Positions 1 to 8,376 of a stretch of DNA of 64,000 nucleotides are shown piece by piece. The position numbers were made by a program, and so were the translations under genes. Numbering within the stretch: position 1 is the first letter of the stretch; every line of letters starts with the position of its first letter. The stretch is from Sinomonas atrocyanea (GTDB taxonomy: Bacteria; Actinomycetota; Actinomycetes; Actinomycetales; Micrococcaceae): NCBI RefSeq assembly GCF_030811715.1, contig NZ_JAUSRH010000001.1, positions 372,001-436,000 of the forward strand, given 5' to 3'. A model generated the notes under the pieces. That model was not told where the DNA came from and did no database searches. It was given only the letters and a program-made list of their open reading frames with translations.

Positions 1-205
1 CCAGCTCGCTCTCGATCCCGTCGAGGAGCGCGTCGGCCTCCTCGAAGCGGCCCTGGAGGCCGATCGCCCGGCCCAGCTGGGTCGCGAGCTCGCAGCGCTC
101 CGCCGGATCGAACGACGGATCCTCAAGGGCGCGGCGGAACGCCGCCTCCGAGGCGGCCGGGTCGGAGAAGTCCCACAGGGCATCGAGCGTGGACTGTTCG
201 AGCAC
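1..205 (-). CDS. TPR-like protein, N-terminal fragment (runs off window)
   Basis: Only the first 68 codons are present; the gene continues beyond base 1. A GTG at 203-205 opens a reading frame beginning MLEQSTLDALWDF. The visible part is rich in Ala, Glu and Leu and reads like a helical tetratricopeptide repeat pair (for example CELATQLGRAIGLQGRFEEA, the small-large residue pattern of a TPR helix hairpin). Tetratricopeptide proteins act as protein-protein scaffolds, but nothing here shows a partner. It lies 18 bases downstream of the YjbR-like gene on the same strand and could be co-transcribed. The fold is inferred from the repeat pattern only. Confidence 0.55.
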   Translation of the reverse strand, partial: MLEQSTLDALWDFSDPAASEAAFRRALEDPSFDPAERCELATQLGRAIGLQGRFEEADALLDGIESEL

Positions 206-223
206 GCTCCCACCCTAGCGCGC

Positions 224-619
224 TCAGCGGGCGAGCCGGCTCCAGCCCAGAGCCTCGCGGTGCGCCCTGGGCAGCCCGGCCACGACGAGGTCGTACGAGT
301 CCTCGACCAGGTTGCGGACGTCCTCCACGGCGAGGGCCCCGTCGAGGCGCACGTCGCTCCAGTGCCTCTTGTTCATGTGCCACGCGCCGGTGATCTCGGG
401 ATGCGCGGCCCGCAGCTGCACCGCCAGCGCGGGGTCGCACTTGAGCGCCACGGTGAGGGGGACCGCGTCGAGGTTCGCGAGCGCGAACATCTTGCCGGGC
501 CAGTCGTCGCCCCCGGCCGTGGACCGGACTTTGAACACCGAGGCCTCCGGTCCGAACGGGAAGTCCTCGTAGGCCCCGGGGAAGCCCAGACACAGTTCGC
601 GGAGCAGGGCGGCGTCCAT
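224..619 (-). CDS. MmcQ/YjbR family protein
   Basis: A 131-residue protein beginning MDAALLRELC. It carries the MmcQ/YjbR signatures: an early FPGAYEDFPFG segment, a central VALKCDPALA segment, and the WHMNKRHWSDVRLDG block, where family members conserve the His-Met-Asn-Lys and Trp residues. YjbR-type proteins have a CyaY-like alpha/beta fold and are often called DNA-binding, but their biochemical role is not established. The ATG shares one base with the TGA of the upstream CoA-binding gene (TGATG), so the pair is probably translationally coupled. Length is normal for the family (about 115-130 residues). Confidence 0.88.
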   Translation of the reverse strand: MDAALLRELCLGFPGAYEDFPFGPEASVFKVRSTAGGDDWPGKMFALANLDAVPLTVALKCDPALAVQLRAAHPEITGAWHMNKRHWSDVRLDGALAVEDVRNLVEDSYDLVVAGLPRAHREALGWSRLAR

Positions 620-1053
620 CACGCAGTCCTGCGTCCGCGCCGCCACAGCTCGCGCTCGGGGCAGGCGTCCATGACGACGTCGAGCCCGGCCGCCTCCGCC
701 CGCTCCGCCGCGGCCTCGTCCACGACGCCGAGCTGCATCCACACGGCCTTGGCGCCGACGGCGATCGCCTGGTCCACGACGTCCCCGACCCGGGCGGAGT
801 TCACGAAGCAGTCCACCACGTCGATCGGGTGCAGCTGGGCGGGGATGTCTGCGAGCCGCGCGTAGCCCTTCTCCCCGTGCACGTCCTCGCCGCGCAGGTT
901 CACCGGGATGATGCGGTTGCCCATGACGTCGCGGATGGTGAGGGAGACGGCGTGCGCGGCACGCCATTCGTTCTGGGTCAGCCCCACGATCGCCCATGTT
1001 CCGGGCGTGCTCATGAGGCGGTCGATGACAGCAGGATCATTCACGTGCCGCAT
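619..1053 (-). CDS. CoA-binding domain protein (YccU type)
   Basis: A 144-residue single-domain protein of the CoA_binding (Rossmann) family. The start MRHVNDPAVIDRLM is followed by TWAIVGLTQNEWRAA, matching the nucleotide loop in which family members have a VGxS/T turn, then a VMGNRIIPVNLRG strand and a VDCFVNSARVGDVVDQAI segment. AVWMQLGVVDEAAAERAEAAG and the terminal DACPERE are the hallmarks of the stand-alone YccU-like group. These proteins bind CoA or nucleotides; the physiological role is unknown. The gene sits directly upstream of, and overlaps by one base, the YjbR-like gene. Confidence 0.9.
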   Translation of the reverse strand: MRHVNDPAVIDRLMSTPGTWAIVGLTQNEWRAAHAVSLTIRDVMGNRIIPVNLRGEDVHGEKGYARLADIPAQLHPIDVVDCFVNSARVGDVVDQAIAVGAKAVWMQLGVVDEAAAERAEAAGLDVVMDACPERELWRRGRRTA

Positions 1054-1074
1054 GGGGCCATGCTACTGCGGTCT

Positions 1075-1845
1075 CTACCGGCTGGCGTCCTGTCCGCCTG
1101 CCTCCCGGCCGTCCCCGTCCTGGCCGCTGGCGCCCCGGTCGCCCGGCTGCTGGGGGCCCTGGGACGGGCGGGCAGAGTCTGTCGGGCCCCGTCCGCTGCC
1201 CTGTCGGCCGCGGTCCTGGGGAGCCTGCTCCTGCGCATCGCGGCCCTGGTCCCGGGCGTCCCGCGCGGCCGGCGTTGCCCCTGCGTCCCGCCCCGGGTCC
1301 GAGGAGCCGGCCTCCCGGTCTGCGCCGTGGCCCGTCGCGGTGGGGCCCGTGGCCGCGCCTGCCGCACCGGCATCCTGCGGGAGCGGCGGGACGCCGGTGG
1401 GGGTGCTGGTGTGCGCGGTTCCGCCCGGGGCCGACGGCTCGGCCGCGTGGGTCAGCGAAGGGCCGACGGCGGGGTGCAGCGGCGCGTGCCAGTCCCAGAC
1501 CTGGCCCGTCATCGCGGCCACGCCGCTCGCGCCGAGGCCCATGCCGGCTGCGACGAGAACGCCGATCATCGCCCCGCGGTGGCGCTTGATCCAGTGCGGC
1601 TTGGCCGGCGCGGCTGCGGCCTCCGACTTCCTGGCCGCCGCCCGGGTGAGCGGAAGCACGACGGCGAGCGGCGCCGTCGTGCTCTCCCCCGCGGAGCCGC
1701 CGGCGAGGAGGCGTGCGAGCTCGCCCGTGGGTGTGGGCGGCTCGGCGAGCCGGAGCGCGGCGATCCGCTCGAGGGCGGCCGTCAGCGCGGCGTCGTGCTC
1801 GAGCCCCTCCTCGGCGAGCACCGCCTGCACCTGCGTCCTCTTCAC
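1075..1845 (-). CDS. Single-pass membrane protein, probable anti-sigma partner
   Basis: A 256-residue protein starting from GTG at 1843-1845, chosen because it overlaps the TGA of the sigma-factor gene (GTGA), a coupling typical of sigma/anti-sigma pairs; another in-frame GTG lies at 1858-1860. The N-terminal 80 residues are helical and charged, followed by one hydrophobic segment (IGVLVAAGMGLGASGVAAM) and a long C-terminal region of Pro, Gly, Asp, Gln and Arg with low complexity, probably extracytoplasmic. No zinc-binding anti-sigma motif (HxxxCxxC) is visible. The anti-sigma role is inferred from position and topology only. Confidence 0.7.
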   Translation of the reverse strand: MKRTQVQAVLAEEGLEHDAALTAALERIAALRLAEPPTPTGELARLLAGGSAGESTTAPLAVVLPLTRAAARKSEAAAAPAKPHWIKRHRGAMIGVLVAAGMGLGASGVAAMTGQVWDWHAPLHPAVGPSLTHAAEPSAPGGTAHTSTPTGVPPLPQDAGAAGAATGPTATGHGADREAGSSDPGRDAGATPAARDARDQGRDAQEQAPQDRGRQGSGRGPTDSARPSQGPQQPGDRGASGQDGDGREAGGQDASR

Positions 1846-2399
1846 GCTGATCGGACCCACTCTTCCTCTACCACGTGCTCTCTCAGGGCCAGCAGTGCCC
1901 TGCGCTGGAGCTGTTTGACCGCGCCCGGCGTCTTGCCGAGCACGGAGGCGACTTCTTCGATGCTCAGTTCCGCGACGATGCGGAGCGTGAGCACTTCCTT
2001 CTGGTCCCCCTTGAGCCGGCCGATCAGGATCTCCGCGTCGGTCTGGCCGGCGGCGAGGAGGGCATCGTGCTCGGCGGAGGCGGTCTCGCGCAGGTCCAGC
2101 AGCGGGTCGTAGTCGACGATCCGCGGCCGGCGCTCGGTGCGGCGGTAGTGGTCCACTACGCGGGCGTGGGCGACCGAGAAGACGAGCGTCTTCAGCCCGG
2201 CCGCCCCGCCGGTGATCGATCCGAGGCGCGGCAGCACCGCGACGAACACGTCCTGCGCGAGCGCCTCGGGATCGTCCACCCCGCGGGCGGACATGTAGCC
2301 GATCACCGCGGGTGCCAGCGAACGGTAGACGAGGGTGAACAGCTCGTGCTCCGTCAGCGCACCCGGCGCGAGATCGTCGTCAGTGATCGATTCGAGCAC
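1842..2399 (-). CDS. ECF-type RNA polymerase sigma factor
   Basis: A 185-residue sigma-70 family protein with only regions 2 and 4. Region 2 covers roughly residues 18-85 (LFTLVYRSLAPAVIGYM, EALAQDVFVAV, then VFSVAHARVVDHYRR, the -10 recognition helix area). Region 4 is a helix-turn-helix at about 130-175 (LTLRIVAELSIEEVASVLG, KTPGAVKQLQRRAL). The GTG at 2397-2399 is chosen because an AGGGGA ribosome-binding site lies six bases upstream; a longer frame exists to 2513 but lacks a site. It directs transcription of an unknown regulon and is coupled to the membrane protein downstream. Confidence 0.88.
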   Translation of the reverse strand: MLESITDDDLAPGALTEHELFTLVYRSLAPAVIGYMSARGVDDPEALAQDVFVAVLPRLGSITGGAAGLKTLVFSVAHARVVDHYRRTERRPRIVDYDPLLDLRETASAEHDALLAAGQTDAEILIGRLKGDQKEVLTLRIVAELSIEEVASVLGKTPGAVKQLQRRALLALREHVVEEEWVRSA

Positions 2400-2744
2400 G
2401 GCTATCCCCTGGATTCCTGACCCTGGATTCTGAAGGCAGAACCCGCCCAGTCTAGCCGTGGGCCAGCTGCGCCGACGGCCCGACTGGGCAGAGAGGAAGC
2501 CGGGCTGGAACATGATGGGGGACAGATTCCAGCCCGGCTTGCATACAGGTAATCGTCGGCGGCCCCCGGAGGGTTACGCGGTTCCGAGATTTTCTTCGGG
2601 AATTTTTTTCGGGCGCGGCCGGCGGCCCGGAACCGGCGCGCTGGGGTGCGCTGCCGCCGTCGTCGGTTACTTTTCGCCGCCCACTGGGTACGCCGTAGGT
2701 AGTGTTCCTGCATCCGGCACGCCAAGGACGAAGGTGATCTCTCG
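2400..2744. promoter_or_regulatory. Divergent intergenic region with a perfect 14-bp inverted repeat
   Basis: A 345-base gap between the sigma-factor gene (leftward) and the phosphatase gene (rightward). It holds a perfect inverted repeat, AAGCCGGGCTGGAA at 2497-2510 and its complement at 2527-2540, separated by 16 bases. No T-run follows on either strand, so it is more likely an operator or RNA structure than an intrinsic terminator. CCCTGGATTC occurs twice near the sigma start (2407-2416, 2421-2430). An A/T-richer patch lies near 2588-2610. I found no convincing -35/-10 pair. Confidence 0.6.
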
Positions 2745-3548
2745 ATGAATACGTCAGCGGACGGGAATTCCGCCGAGGACGACGGCCTGACCGAGGCCGT
2801 CCAGAAGGCCGGGGCCGTGGAGCTGCTGCTGATCCGGCACGGTGAGAGCGAAGGCAACGTCGCGGCCACCGAAGCACGCGAGGCCGGAGTGGAGGTCATC
2901 GACGTCCCCGCGCGGGATGCGGACGTCGATCTGTCCGGAACCGGCCGCGACCAGGCCAAGGCGCTGGGCACCGCCCTGGGCCGGATCGCCGCGGAGCTCC
3001 GCCCGGACGCGGTGGTGTCCTCCCCCTATGCGCGGGCACGCCAGACGGCGGAGATCGCGGTGGAGGCAGCGGGCTGGCCCCTTCAGGTGCGCACCGACGA
3101 GCGGCTGCGCGACCGCGAGCTCGGCATCCTGGACCGGCTGACCCGGTTGGGCGTGGAGAACCGCTATCCCGAGGAGTCCGAGCGCCGGGACTGGCTGGGC
3201 AAGCTGTACTACCGGCCGCCGGGAGGGGAGTCCTGGGCCGACGTGGCGCTGCGGCTGCGGGCCGTCCTGGCGGAGCTGAACAGCCTGGGCATGGGACACC
3301 GGGTGATGCTGGTGTGCCACGACGCCGTGATCATGCTGTTCCGGTATGTGCTGGAAGGCCTCAGCGAAAGGGAGCTGCTGGACCTGGCGGCCAGGGAATC
3401 CATCCTCAACGCCTCGGTGACCCGGTTCGTCCGCCCCTCCGGCGCAGGGCCGTGGACGCTGGAGAGCTTCAATGTGGCCGACCACCTGACGGAGCTGGGC
3501 GTCGCGGTCACCGAGCACGGAGGAGACACCGGTGCCCGGCCTCAGTGA
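2745..3548 (+). CDS. Histidine phosphatase family protein (phosphoglycerate mutase-like)
   Basis: A 267-residue protein of the branch-1 histidine phosphatase superfamily. The catalytic LLIRHGESEGN motif lies at about residues 28-38 (phospho-acceptor His in RHG), followed by the SSPYARARQTAEI arginine motif, the ELGILD acid region, and the second catalytic His in MLVCHDAVI. A charged N-terminal extension of about 24 residues precedes the domain. It would hydrolyse or transfer phosphate on an unidentified small substrate; the sequence does not say which. The 3' end overlaps nnrD by 17 bases, so the two genes form an operon. Confidence 0.9.
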   Translation: MNTSADGNSAEDDGLTEAVQKAGAVELLLIRHGESEGNVAATEAREAGVEVIDVPARDADVDLSGTGRDQAKALGTALGRIAAELRPDAVVSSPYARARQTAEIAVEAAGWPLQVRTDERLRDRELGILDRLTRLGVENRYPEESERRDWLGKLYYRPPGGESWADVALRLRAVLAELNSLGMGHRVMLVCHDAVIMLFRYVLEGLSERELLDLAARESILNASVTRFVRPSGAGPWTLESFNVADHLTELGVAVTEHGGDTGARPQ

Positions 3549-4437
3549 CTCCTCCGGCGCCACCCTGGTGACGCCGTCGCTCCTGCGGGAGTGGCCGCTG
3601 CCCGCACCCGGCCAGGACAAGTACTCGCGCGGGTCCGTGCTGGTCATCGGCGGAGCCCGGGCCACCCCCGGCGCCGCGCTGCTGGCCGGGACAGCAGCCC
3701 TCCGGGCCGGGGCCGGGAAACTCACGCTGGCGGTGGCCGAATCGGCGGCCGTGCAGGTGGGGGTGGCGCTGCCCGAGTGCGGTGCGATCGGCCTGCCGGA
3801 GACGGCTGACGGCTCGGTCAAGCCGGAGCTGGACCGGATTTCCTCCTCCCTGGAGGGGGCGGACACGATCCTGGTGGGGCCGGGGCTGGACGATCCCGAC
3901 CTTGCCGGGCAACTGCTGGCGGCGCTGCTCGACGGCGAGGCCGGGCGCGGCGGCCGGCCCGCCGTCGTCCTCGATGCCTACGCCCTCAGCGCGCTGGTGC
4001 CGCTCGAGGACAAGCTGGAACCTTGGCGCGGCCGGCTGATCCTCACCCCGAATCTCAAGGAGGCGGCCGTCCTGCTGGGCCGGGACGTGGACAACCTCGA
4101 CGAGGACCTGGCCGAGATCTCCGACAGGTTCGACGCCGTGGTCAGCTGCCACGGAGTGGTCACCCAGCCGTCAGGCCTGGCTGCGGAGGAACCGGCGCTG
4201 TGGAAGATCACCACGGGGTACGGCGGCCTCGGCACGTCCGGCAGCGGCGACGTCCTGGCCGGCGCGATCGCGGGGCTCCGGGCCAGGGGAACCAGCAGCG
4301 TGCAGGCGGCCTGCTGGGGCACCCACCTGCACGCGTCAGCTGGCGACCGGCTGGCCAGCAGGCTGGGTCCCCTCGGATTCCTGGCCCGCGAGCTCGCCGA
4401 CGAACTGCCCGCCCTGATGCTGGAATTCAGTGTCTGA
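3532..4437 (+). CDS. nnrD: ADP-dependent (S)-NAD(P)H-hydrate dehydratase
   Basis: A 301-residue protein of the ribokinase-like carbohydrate kinase fold (YjeF C-terminal domain). It repairs damaged NAD(P)H hydrate using ADP. Diagnostic segments are YSRGSVLVIGGARATPGAA near residue 31, the ILVGPGLDD loop, ILTPNLKEAA (family N/H-x-x-E region) and GLGTSGSGDVLAGAIAGL, which carries the catalytic Asp in GSGD. It is the stand-alone dehydratase without the NnrE epimerase domain. The GTG at 3532 is preceded by GGAGGAGA and lies inside the end of the phosphatase gene. It is convergent with purA with a one-base gap. Confidence 0.93.
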   Translation: MPGLSDSSGATLVTPSLLREWPLPAPGQDKYSRGSVLVIGGARATPGAALLAGTAALRAGAGKLTLAVAESAAVQVGVALPECGAIGLPETADGSVKPELDRISSSLEGADTILVGPGLDDPDLAGQLLAALLDGEAGRGGRPAVVLDAYALSALVPLEDKLEPWRGRLILTPNLKEAAVLLGRDVDNLDEDLAEISDRFDAVVSCHGVVTQPSGLAAEEPALWKITTGYGGLGTSGSGDVLAGAIAGLRARGTSSVQAACWGTHLHASAGDRLASRLGPLGFLARELADELPALMLEFSV

Positions 4438-4438
4438 C

Positions 4439-5725
4439 CTAGTCGATCAGGTCGCGCACCACAATCGTCTGGTCGCGGTCCGGGCCGACGCCGATGGCCG
4501 AGAACCGCGTCCCGGAGAGCTTCTCGAGGGCCAGGACGTAGTCGCGGGCGTTGGCCGGGAGCTCGTCGAGGGTCGTGGCTCCCGAGATGTCCTCGGTCCA
4601 GCCGTCGAAGTACTCGAAGATCGGCTTGGCGTGGTGGAACTCGGTCTGGGTCATGGGCATCTCGTCGTGGCGCACGCCGTCGACGTCGTACGCGACGCAC
4701 ACGGGGATGCGCTCGATGCCGGTGAGCACGTCCAGCTTGGTGAGGAAGTAGTCGGTGAAGCCGTTGACGCGCGAGGCGTGGCGGGCCAGGACCGAGTCGT
4801 ACCAGCCGCAGCGGCGCGGGCGGCCCGTGTTCACGCCGAACTCGCCGCCGGTCTTCTGGAGGTACTCGCCCATCTCGTCGAACAGCTCGGTGGGGAACGG
4901 CCCGGCGCCGACGCGCGTGGTGTACGCCTTCACGATGCCGATGGCCCGGGAGATGCGGGTGGGGCCGATGCCCGAGCCCACGGAGGCGCCGCCGGCGGTG
5001 GGGTTCGAGGACGTGACGAACGGGTAGGTGCCGTGGTCCACGTCGAGGAACGTGGCCTGCCCGCCCTCCATGAGGACCACCTTGCCGTCATCGAGCGCCT
5101 TGTTCAGCTCGTAGGTCGAGTCGATGACGAGGGGGCGCAGACGGTCCGCGAAGCCGAGGAAGTAGTCCACGGTCTCGTCGATGTCCACGGCGCGGCGGTT
5201 GTAGACCTTGACGAGGAGCTCGTTCTTCTGGTGCAGCGAGCCCTCGACCTTCTGCCGCAGGATCGACTCGTCGAAGACGTCCTGGACGCGGATGCCGAGG
5301 CGGGCCACCTTGTCCATGTAGGCCGGGCCGATTCCGCGCCCGGTGGTGCCGATCGCGCGCTTGCCGAGGAACCGCTCGGTGACCTTGTCGAGGGTCTGGT
5401 GGTAGGGGGCCACGAGGTGGGCGTTGGCGGAGACGCGCAGGCGGGAGGTGTCCGCGCCGCGGGCCTCGAGGCCGTCGATCTCCTGGAAGAGGGCCTCGAG
5501 GTTCACGACGCAGCCGTTGCCGATGATCGGGATCGTGTTGGGGCTCAGGATGCCGGCGGGCAGGAGCTTGAGCTCGTACTTCTCGCCGCCGACCACCACC
5601 GTGTGGCCCGCGTTGTTGCCCCCGTTGGGCTTGACCACGTAGTCCACGCGGCCCCCCAGCAGGTCCGTTGCCTTGCCCTTGCCCTCATCGCCCCACTGGG
5701 CTCCGACGATCACGATTGCTGGCAT
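4439..5725 (-). CDS. purA: Adenylosuccinate synthase
   Basis: A 428-residue enzyme joining IMP and aspartate with GTP hydrolysis, the first committed step to AMP. The N-terminal [18 protein letters not shown] carries the P-loop and the catalytic Asp; [41 protein letters not shown] and the C-terminal [10 protein letters not shown] are all intact. The ATG at 5723-5725 is chosen because GGGGAGG lies just upstream; the frame continues further but conservation starts here. Its mRNA leader contains competing hairpins (see 5801-5856). Cytoplasmic, normal length. Confidence 0.97.
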   Translation of the reverse strand: MPAIVIVGAQWGDEGKGKATDLLGGRVDYVVKPNGGNNAGHTVVVGGEKYELKLLPAGILSPNTIPIIGNGCVVNLEALFQEIDGLEARGADTSRLRVSANAHLVAPYHQTLDKVTERFLGKRAIGTTGRGIGPAYMDKVARLGIRVQDVFDESILRQKVEGSLHQKNELLVKVYNRRAVDIDETVDYFLGFADRLRPLVIDSTYELNKALDDGKVVLMEGGQATFLDVDHGTYPFVTSSNPTAGGASVGSGIGPTRISRAIGIVKAYTTRVGAGPFPTELFDEMGEYLQKTGGEFGVNTGRPRRCGWYDSVLARHASRVNGFTDYFLTKLDVLTGIERIPVCVAYDVDGVRHDEMPMTQTEFHHAKPIFEYFDGWTEDISGATTLDELPANARDYVLALEKLSGTRFSAIGVGPDRDQTIVVRDLID

Positions 5726-5800
5726 GGATTCCTCCCCGGACACCGCCCACGGCCCGGCTGGCCGCTGGCCTACATGCAAAGACCCCGTCTCTCGCGCGTC

Positions 5801-5856
5801 GTGGCAAGACTTCCGGGGCTCTTGCCACCCAAGTCTACCGAAGCGGGGCAAGAGCC
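5801..5856 (-). promoter_or_regulatory. purA leader with two mutually exclusive hairpins
   Basis: Read on the purA strand, three segments occur in order: A (5856-5847, GGCTCTTGCC), B (5828-5817, GTGGCAAGAGCC) and C (5809-5801, TCTTGCCAC). A can pair with B over 10 perfect base pairs with a 20-base loop, or B can pair with C over 9 perfect base pairs with a 10-base loop; both use the same part of B. This is the arrangement of an attenuator or riboswitch expression platform. It lies 76-131 bases upstream of the purA start. That it is transcribed with purA is an inference. Confidence 0.5.
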
Positions 5857-5896
5857 ACCGAAGATGTTGGGAAGCACGCATATCAGGAGGTCATCA

Positions 5897-6754
5897 GTGG
5901 ACGATCATTCACGCGGGGGCGGCGGGGGCGGCAACTCGGCCGAGCGGGGCGCCAAGGACGCTGCGCACAACGCGGAGCGGGCCGCCGGCTCCCCCGCAGC
6001 CCACGCTGTGGCCCGGGCCGGCTTCGTGTTCGTGGGGCTGCTGCACGTGCTCATCGCCTGGCTCGCACTCCAGGTGGCCTTCGGGGGCAGCGGCAAGAAC
6101 GCCGACCAGTCGAGCGCGGTGCAGCAGATCGCCTCGGCGCCGGGCGGCCCCCTCCTCCTGTGGGCCGGCGTCATCTGCTGTGCGGCGCTGGCCATCTGGA
6201 TGGCGGTCAATGCCGTGGGCAAGTGGCGCCGGGACGGCAAGCCCAAGGAGGCGCTCGGCCCCGGCGGGACCGCGATCGCCTACTTCGGCCTCACGTGGCT
6301 GTTCGTCAGCTTCGCCCTCGGCAACCAGAAGAACTCGAGCCAGCAGTCCCAGCAGACCACGGCGAACGTGCTGTCGATCCCGTTCGGCGGCGTGGTGCTC
6401 TTCATCGCGGGGCTCGTGGTGCTGGGGGTGGGGGTGTACTTCGGCTTCCGGGGCGTGACCCGCGGCTTCCTGGGGAAGGACGCCCAGCCGACGCAGGCCT
6501 CGCCGGACTGGGTGAAGGTCATGGGCAGCGTGGGCTACGTCGCGAAGGGCGTCGCCGTGGCGGTGGTCGGGATCCTGATCCTGGTCGCGGCCGTGCACCA
6601 CGACCCGAAGCAGCAGTCCGGCCTCGACGGCGCCCTCAAGTCCCTCGCGTCGCAGCCGTTCGGCGGCTGGATCCTCGGCGCGGTGGCCCTCGGCCTCGCC
6701 TGCTATGGGGTCTACAGCGCGGCGCGGGCCAAGTACGCCAACTTCGAGCAGTAG
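5897..6754 (+). CDS. DUF1206 six-helix membrane protein
   Basis: A 285-residue integral membrane protein with three tandem DUF1206 units, each a helix pair: hydrophobic segments at about 42-62 and 84-105, 124-142 and 164-184, 211-232 and 253-273. Repeated landmarks are ARAGFVFVGLLHVLI, AIAYFGLTWLFVS and GYVAKGVAVAVVGI at the start of each unit, and YGVYSAARAKY at the end. A Gly-rich hydrophilic tail occupies the first 30 residues. Function is unknown. The GTG at 5897 is chosen because AGGAGG precedes it by six bases. Divergent from purA. Confidence 0.9.
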   Translation: MDDHSRGGGGGGNSAERGAKDAAHNAERAAGSPAAHAVARAGFVFVGLLHVLIAWLALQVAFGGSGKNADQSSAVQQIASAPGGPLLLWAGVICCAALAIWMAVNAVGKWRRDGKPKEALGPGGTAIAYFGLTWLFVSFALGNQKNSSQQSQQTTANVLSIPFGGVVLFIAGLVVLGVGVYFGFRGVTRGFLGKDAQPTQASPDWVKVMGSVGYVAKGVAVAVVGILILVAAVHHDPKQQSGLDGALKSLASQPFGGWILGAVALGLACYGVYSAARAKYANFEQ

Positions 6755-6786
6755 CCCGCGCCGCGGACAGCCTGCCGCGCGGACCG

Positions 6787-8343
6787 CTACCGCGCGAACT
6801 GCCTGCGCAGCTCGGCCTTGCGGATCTTCCCGCTCGCGGTGCGGGGCATCTCCGTCACGAACACGACCGACTTGGGGATCTTGTACCGGGCGAGGCGGCC
6901 GTCGAGGTGGGCCCGGATGTCCTCCTGGGTGAGCGAGGTGCCCTCGCGCAGCGTCACGACGGCGCGCGGGACCTCGCCCCACTTCTCGTCGGCGACCCCG
7001 ATGACGGCCACGGAGGCCACCTGAGGCAGCTCCACGATCACGGCCTCGACCTCGGCCGGATAGATGTTCTCCCCGCCGGAGATGATCATGTCCTTGAGCC
7101 GGTCGGAGACGAACAGGAAGCCCTCCTCGTCCCGGTAGCCCATGTCCCCGGACTTGAACCAGATGCCGTCCGCGTAGGAGTCCCGGGTCGCCTCGGAGCG
7201 GTTCCAGTACTGCTTGATGACGTTCGGACCGGAGATCTGGATCTCTCCCACCTCGCCCGGGGCGAGGACCTCGCCGAGCGGATCCGCGATCCGGATGTCG
7301 GTGAAGAACTGCGGGAGGCCTGACGAGCCGGCCTTCTCCCGGGACCGCCACACGGGCAGGGTCGTCGCACCCGGCGCCGTCTCTGTCATGCCGTACCCGT
7401 TCGAGAAGCCGAGGCCGCGCTCCTCGTAGGCCTCGAGGACGCGCATCGGCACGGCGGAGCCGCCGCACGTGAGCTTGTCGAGCGAGCTGAGGTCTGTGGC
7501 CGCCCAGTCGGGATGCTCGGCGAGGAGCTGGTAGGTGGTGGGCACGCCGCTGAGGGCGGTGATGCGGTGCCGGCCGATGAGCTCCAGCGCCCGGCCCGGC
7601 TCGAACTTCTGCTCGAGCACCACGGTGGCTCCCTTGAGCAGCATGGGCAGCAGGCCCATGTCGAGGGACGCGACGTGGAACAGCGGGGAGATCATGAGCG
7701 CCACGTCGTGGCGGTTCACGTCCATGTCGGTGATGACGTTGATGCAGTTCCACGTGATGTTGCCGTGGGTCAGCAGCGCCCCCTTGGGCCGCCCCGTGGT
7801 GCCCGACGTGTACAGGATCATCGCCCCGTCGTCGAGGCTCACCGTCTCGTCGATCCACTCATCGGGCGCCCCCTCGAGGGCGTCCTCGTAGCGTTCGACG
7901 ACGGCGGTGCCGCCCGCGCTGGGAGCGGCACCGCCGGCGTCGTCCGCCGATCCGACGACGAGGCGGCACTGCACCCCGGTGCCCGCCGCGGCCGAGGCAG
8001 CCAGGTCCCCGAGGGGGGCGCCGTGGACGAGGAGGCGGGCGCCGGAGTCCTGCAGCTGGAACTGCAGCTCGGGGGCGGCGAGCCGGGTATTGAGCGGGAT
8101 GAAGATCGCCCCCAGGAGGCCTGCGGCGAAGAATGTCTCGACGAACGCGGGATCGTTCTCTCCGAGGTACGCCACGCGGTCGCCCCGGGCCACCCCCCGG
8201 CGGCGCAGCGCGTTGGCGAGGCGGTCAGCACGCTCGGACAGCTCCGCGTAGGTCAGCGTGCGGTCGCCGGCGATGAGGGCGGCCTTGGGCCCCGACTTGG
8301 GGCGGCGGCGGTGGAGCCACGAGCCAACACCGTTGTTGTACAT
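6787..8343 (-). CDS. Acyl-CoA synthetase, probable hydroxycinnamate--CoA ligase (CouL-like)
   Basis: A 518-residue ANL-family ligase that makes an acyl-adenylate and then a CoA thioester. Visible motifs are YTSGTTGRPKG at residues 178-188 (ATP phosphate loop), YGMTETAPG near 312, the SGDMGYRDEEGFLFVSDRLKDMI hinge region (read in parts), SGGENIYPAEVE, and the catalytic Lys in RTASGKIRKAE near the C terminus. It is the last gene of a six-gene operon with a MaoC hydratase, SDR, acyl-CoA dehydrogenase, CouO-like amidohydrolase and MFS porter, which suggests that p-coumarate, ferulate or a related acid is the substrate. The substrate is inferred from neighbours, not from pocket residues. Confidence 0.88.
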   Translation of the reverse strand: MYNNGVGSWLHRRRPKSGPKAALIAGDRTLTYAELSERADRLANALRRRGVARGDRVAYLGENDPAFVETFFAAGLLGAIFIPLNTRLAAPELQFQLQDSGARLLVHGAPLGDLAASAAAGTGVQCRLVVGSADDAGGAAPSAGGTAVVERYEDALEGAPDEWIDETVSLDDGAMILYTSGTTGRPKGALLTHGNITWNCINVITDMDVNRHDVALMISPLFHVASLDMGLLPMLLKGATVVLEQKFEPGRALELIGRHRITALSGVPTTYQLLAEHPDWAATDLSSLDKLTCGGSAVPMRVLEAYEERGLGFSNGYGMTETAPGATTLPVWRSREKAGSSGLPQFFTDIRIADPLGEVLAPGEVGEIQISGPNVIKQYWNRSEATRDSYADGIWFKSGDMGYRDEEGFLFVSDRLKDMIISGGENIYPAEVEAVIVELPQVASVAVIGVADEKWGEVPRAVVTLREGTSLTQEDIRAHLDGRLARYKIPKSVVFVTEMPRTASGKIRKAELRRQFAR

Positions 8344-8376
8344 GGGAGACCTCCCGGTCTGAGGGTGGGCGGGGTG

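Noticed and set aside
4430-6754. A 774-codon open frame on the plus strand across purA into the DUF1206 gene
   Set aside because: Its first 489 codons are antisense to purA with Val/Asp/Gly-rich shadow composition; only the part from GTG 5897, with AGGAGG before it, is a real protein.
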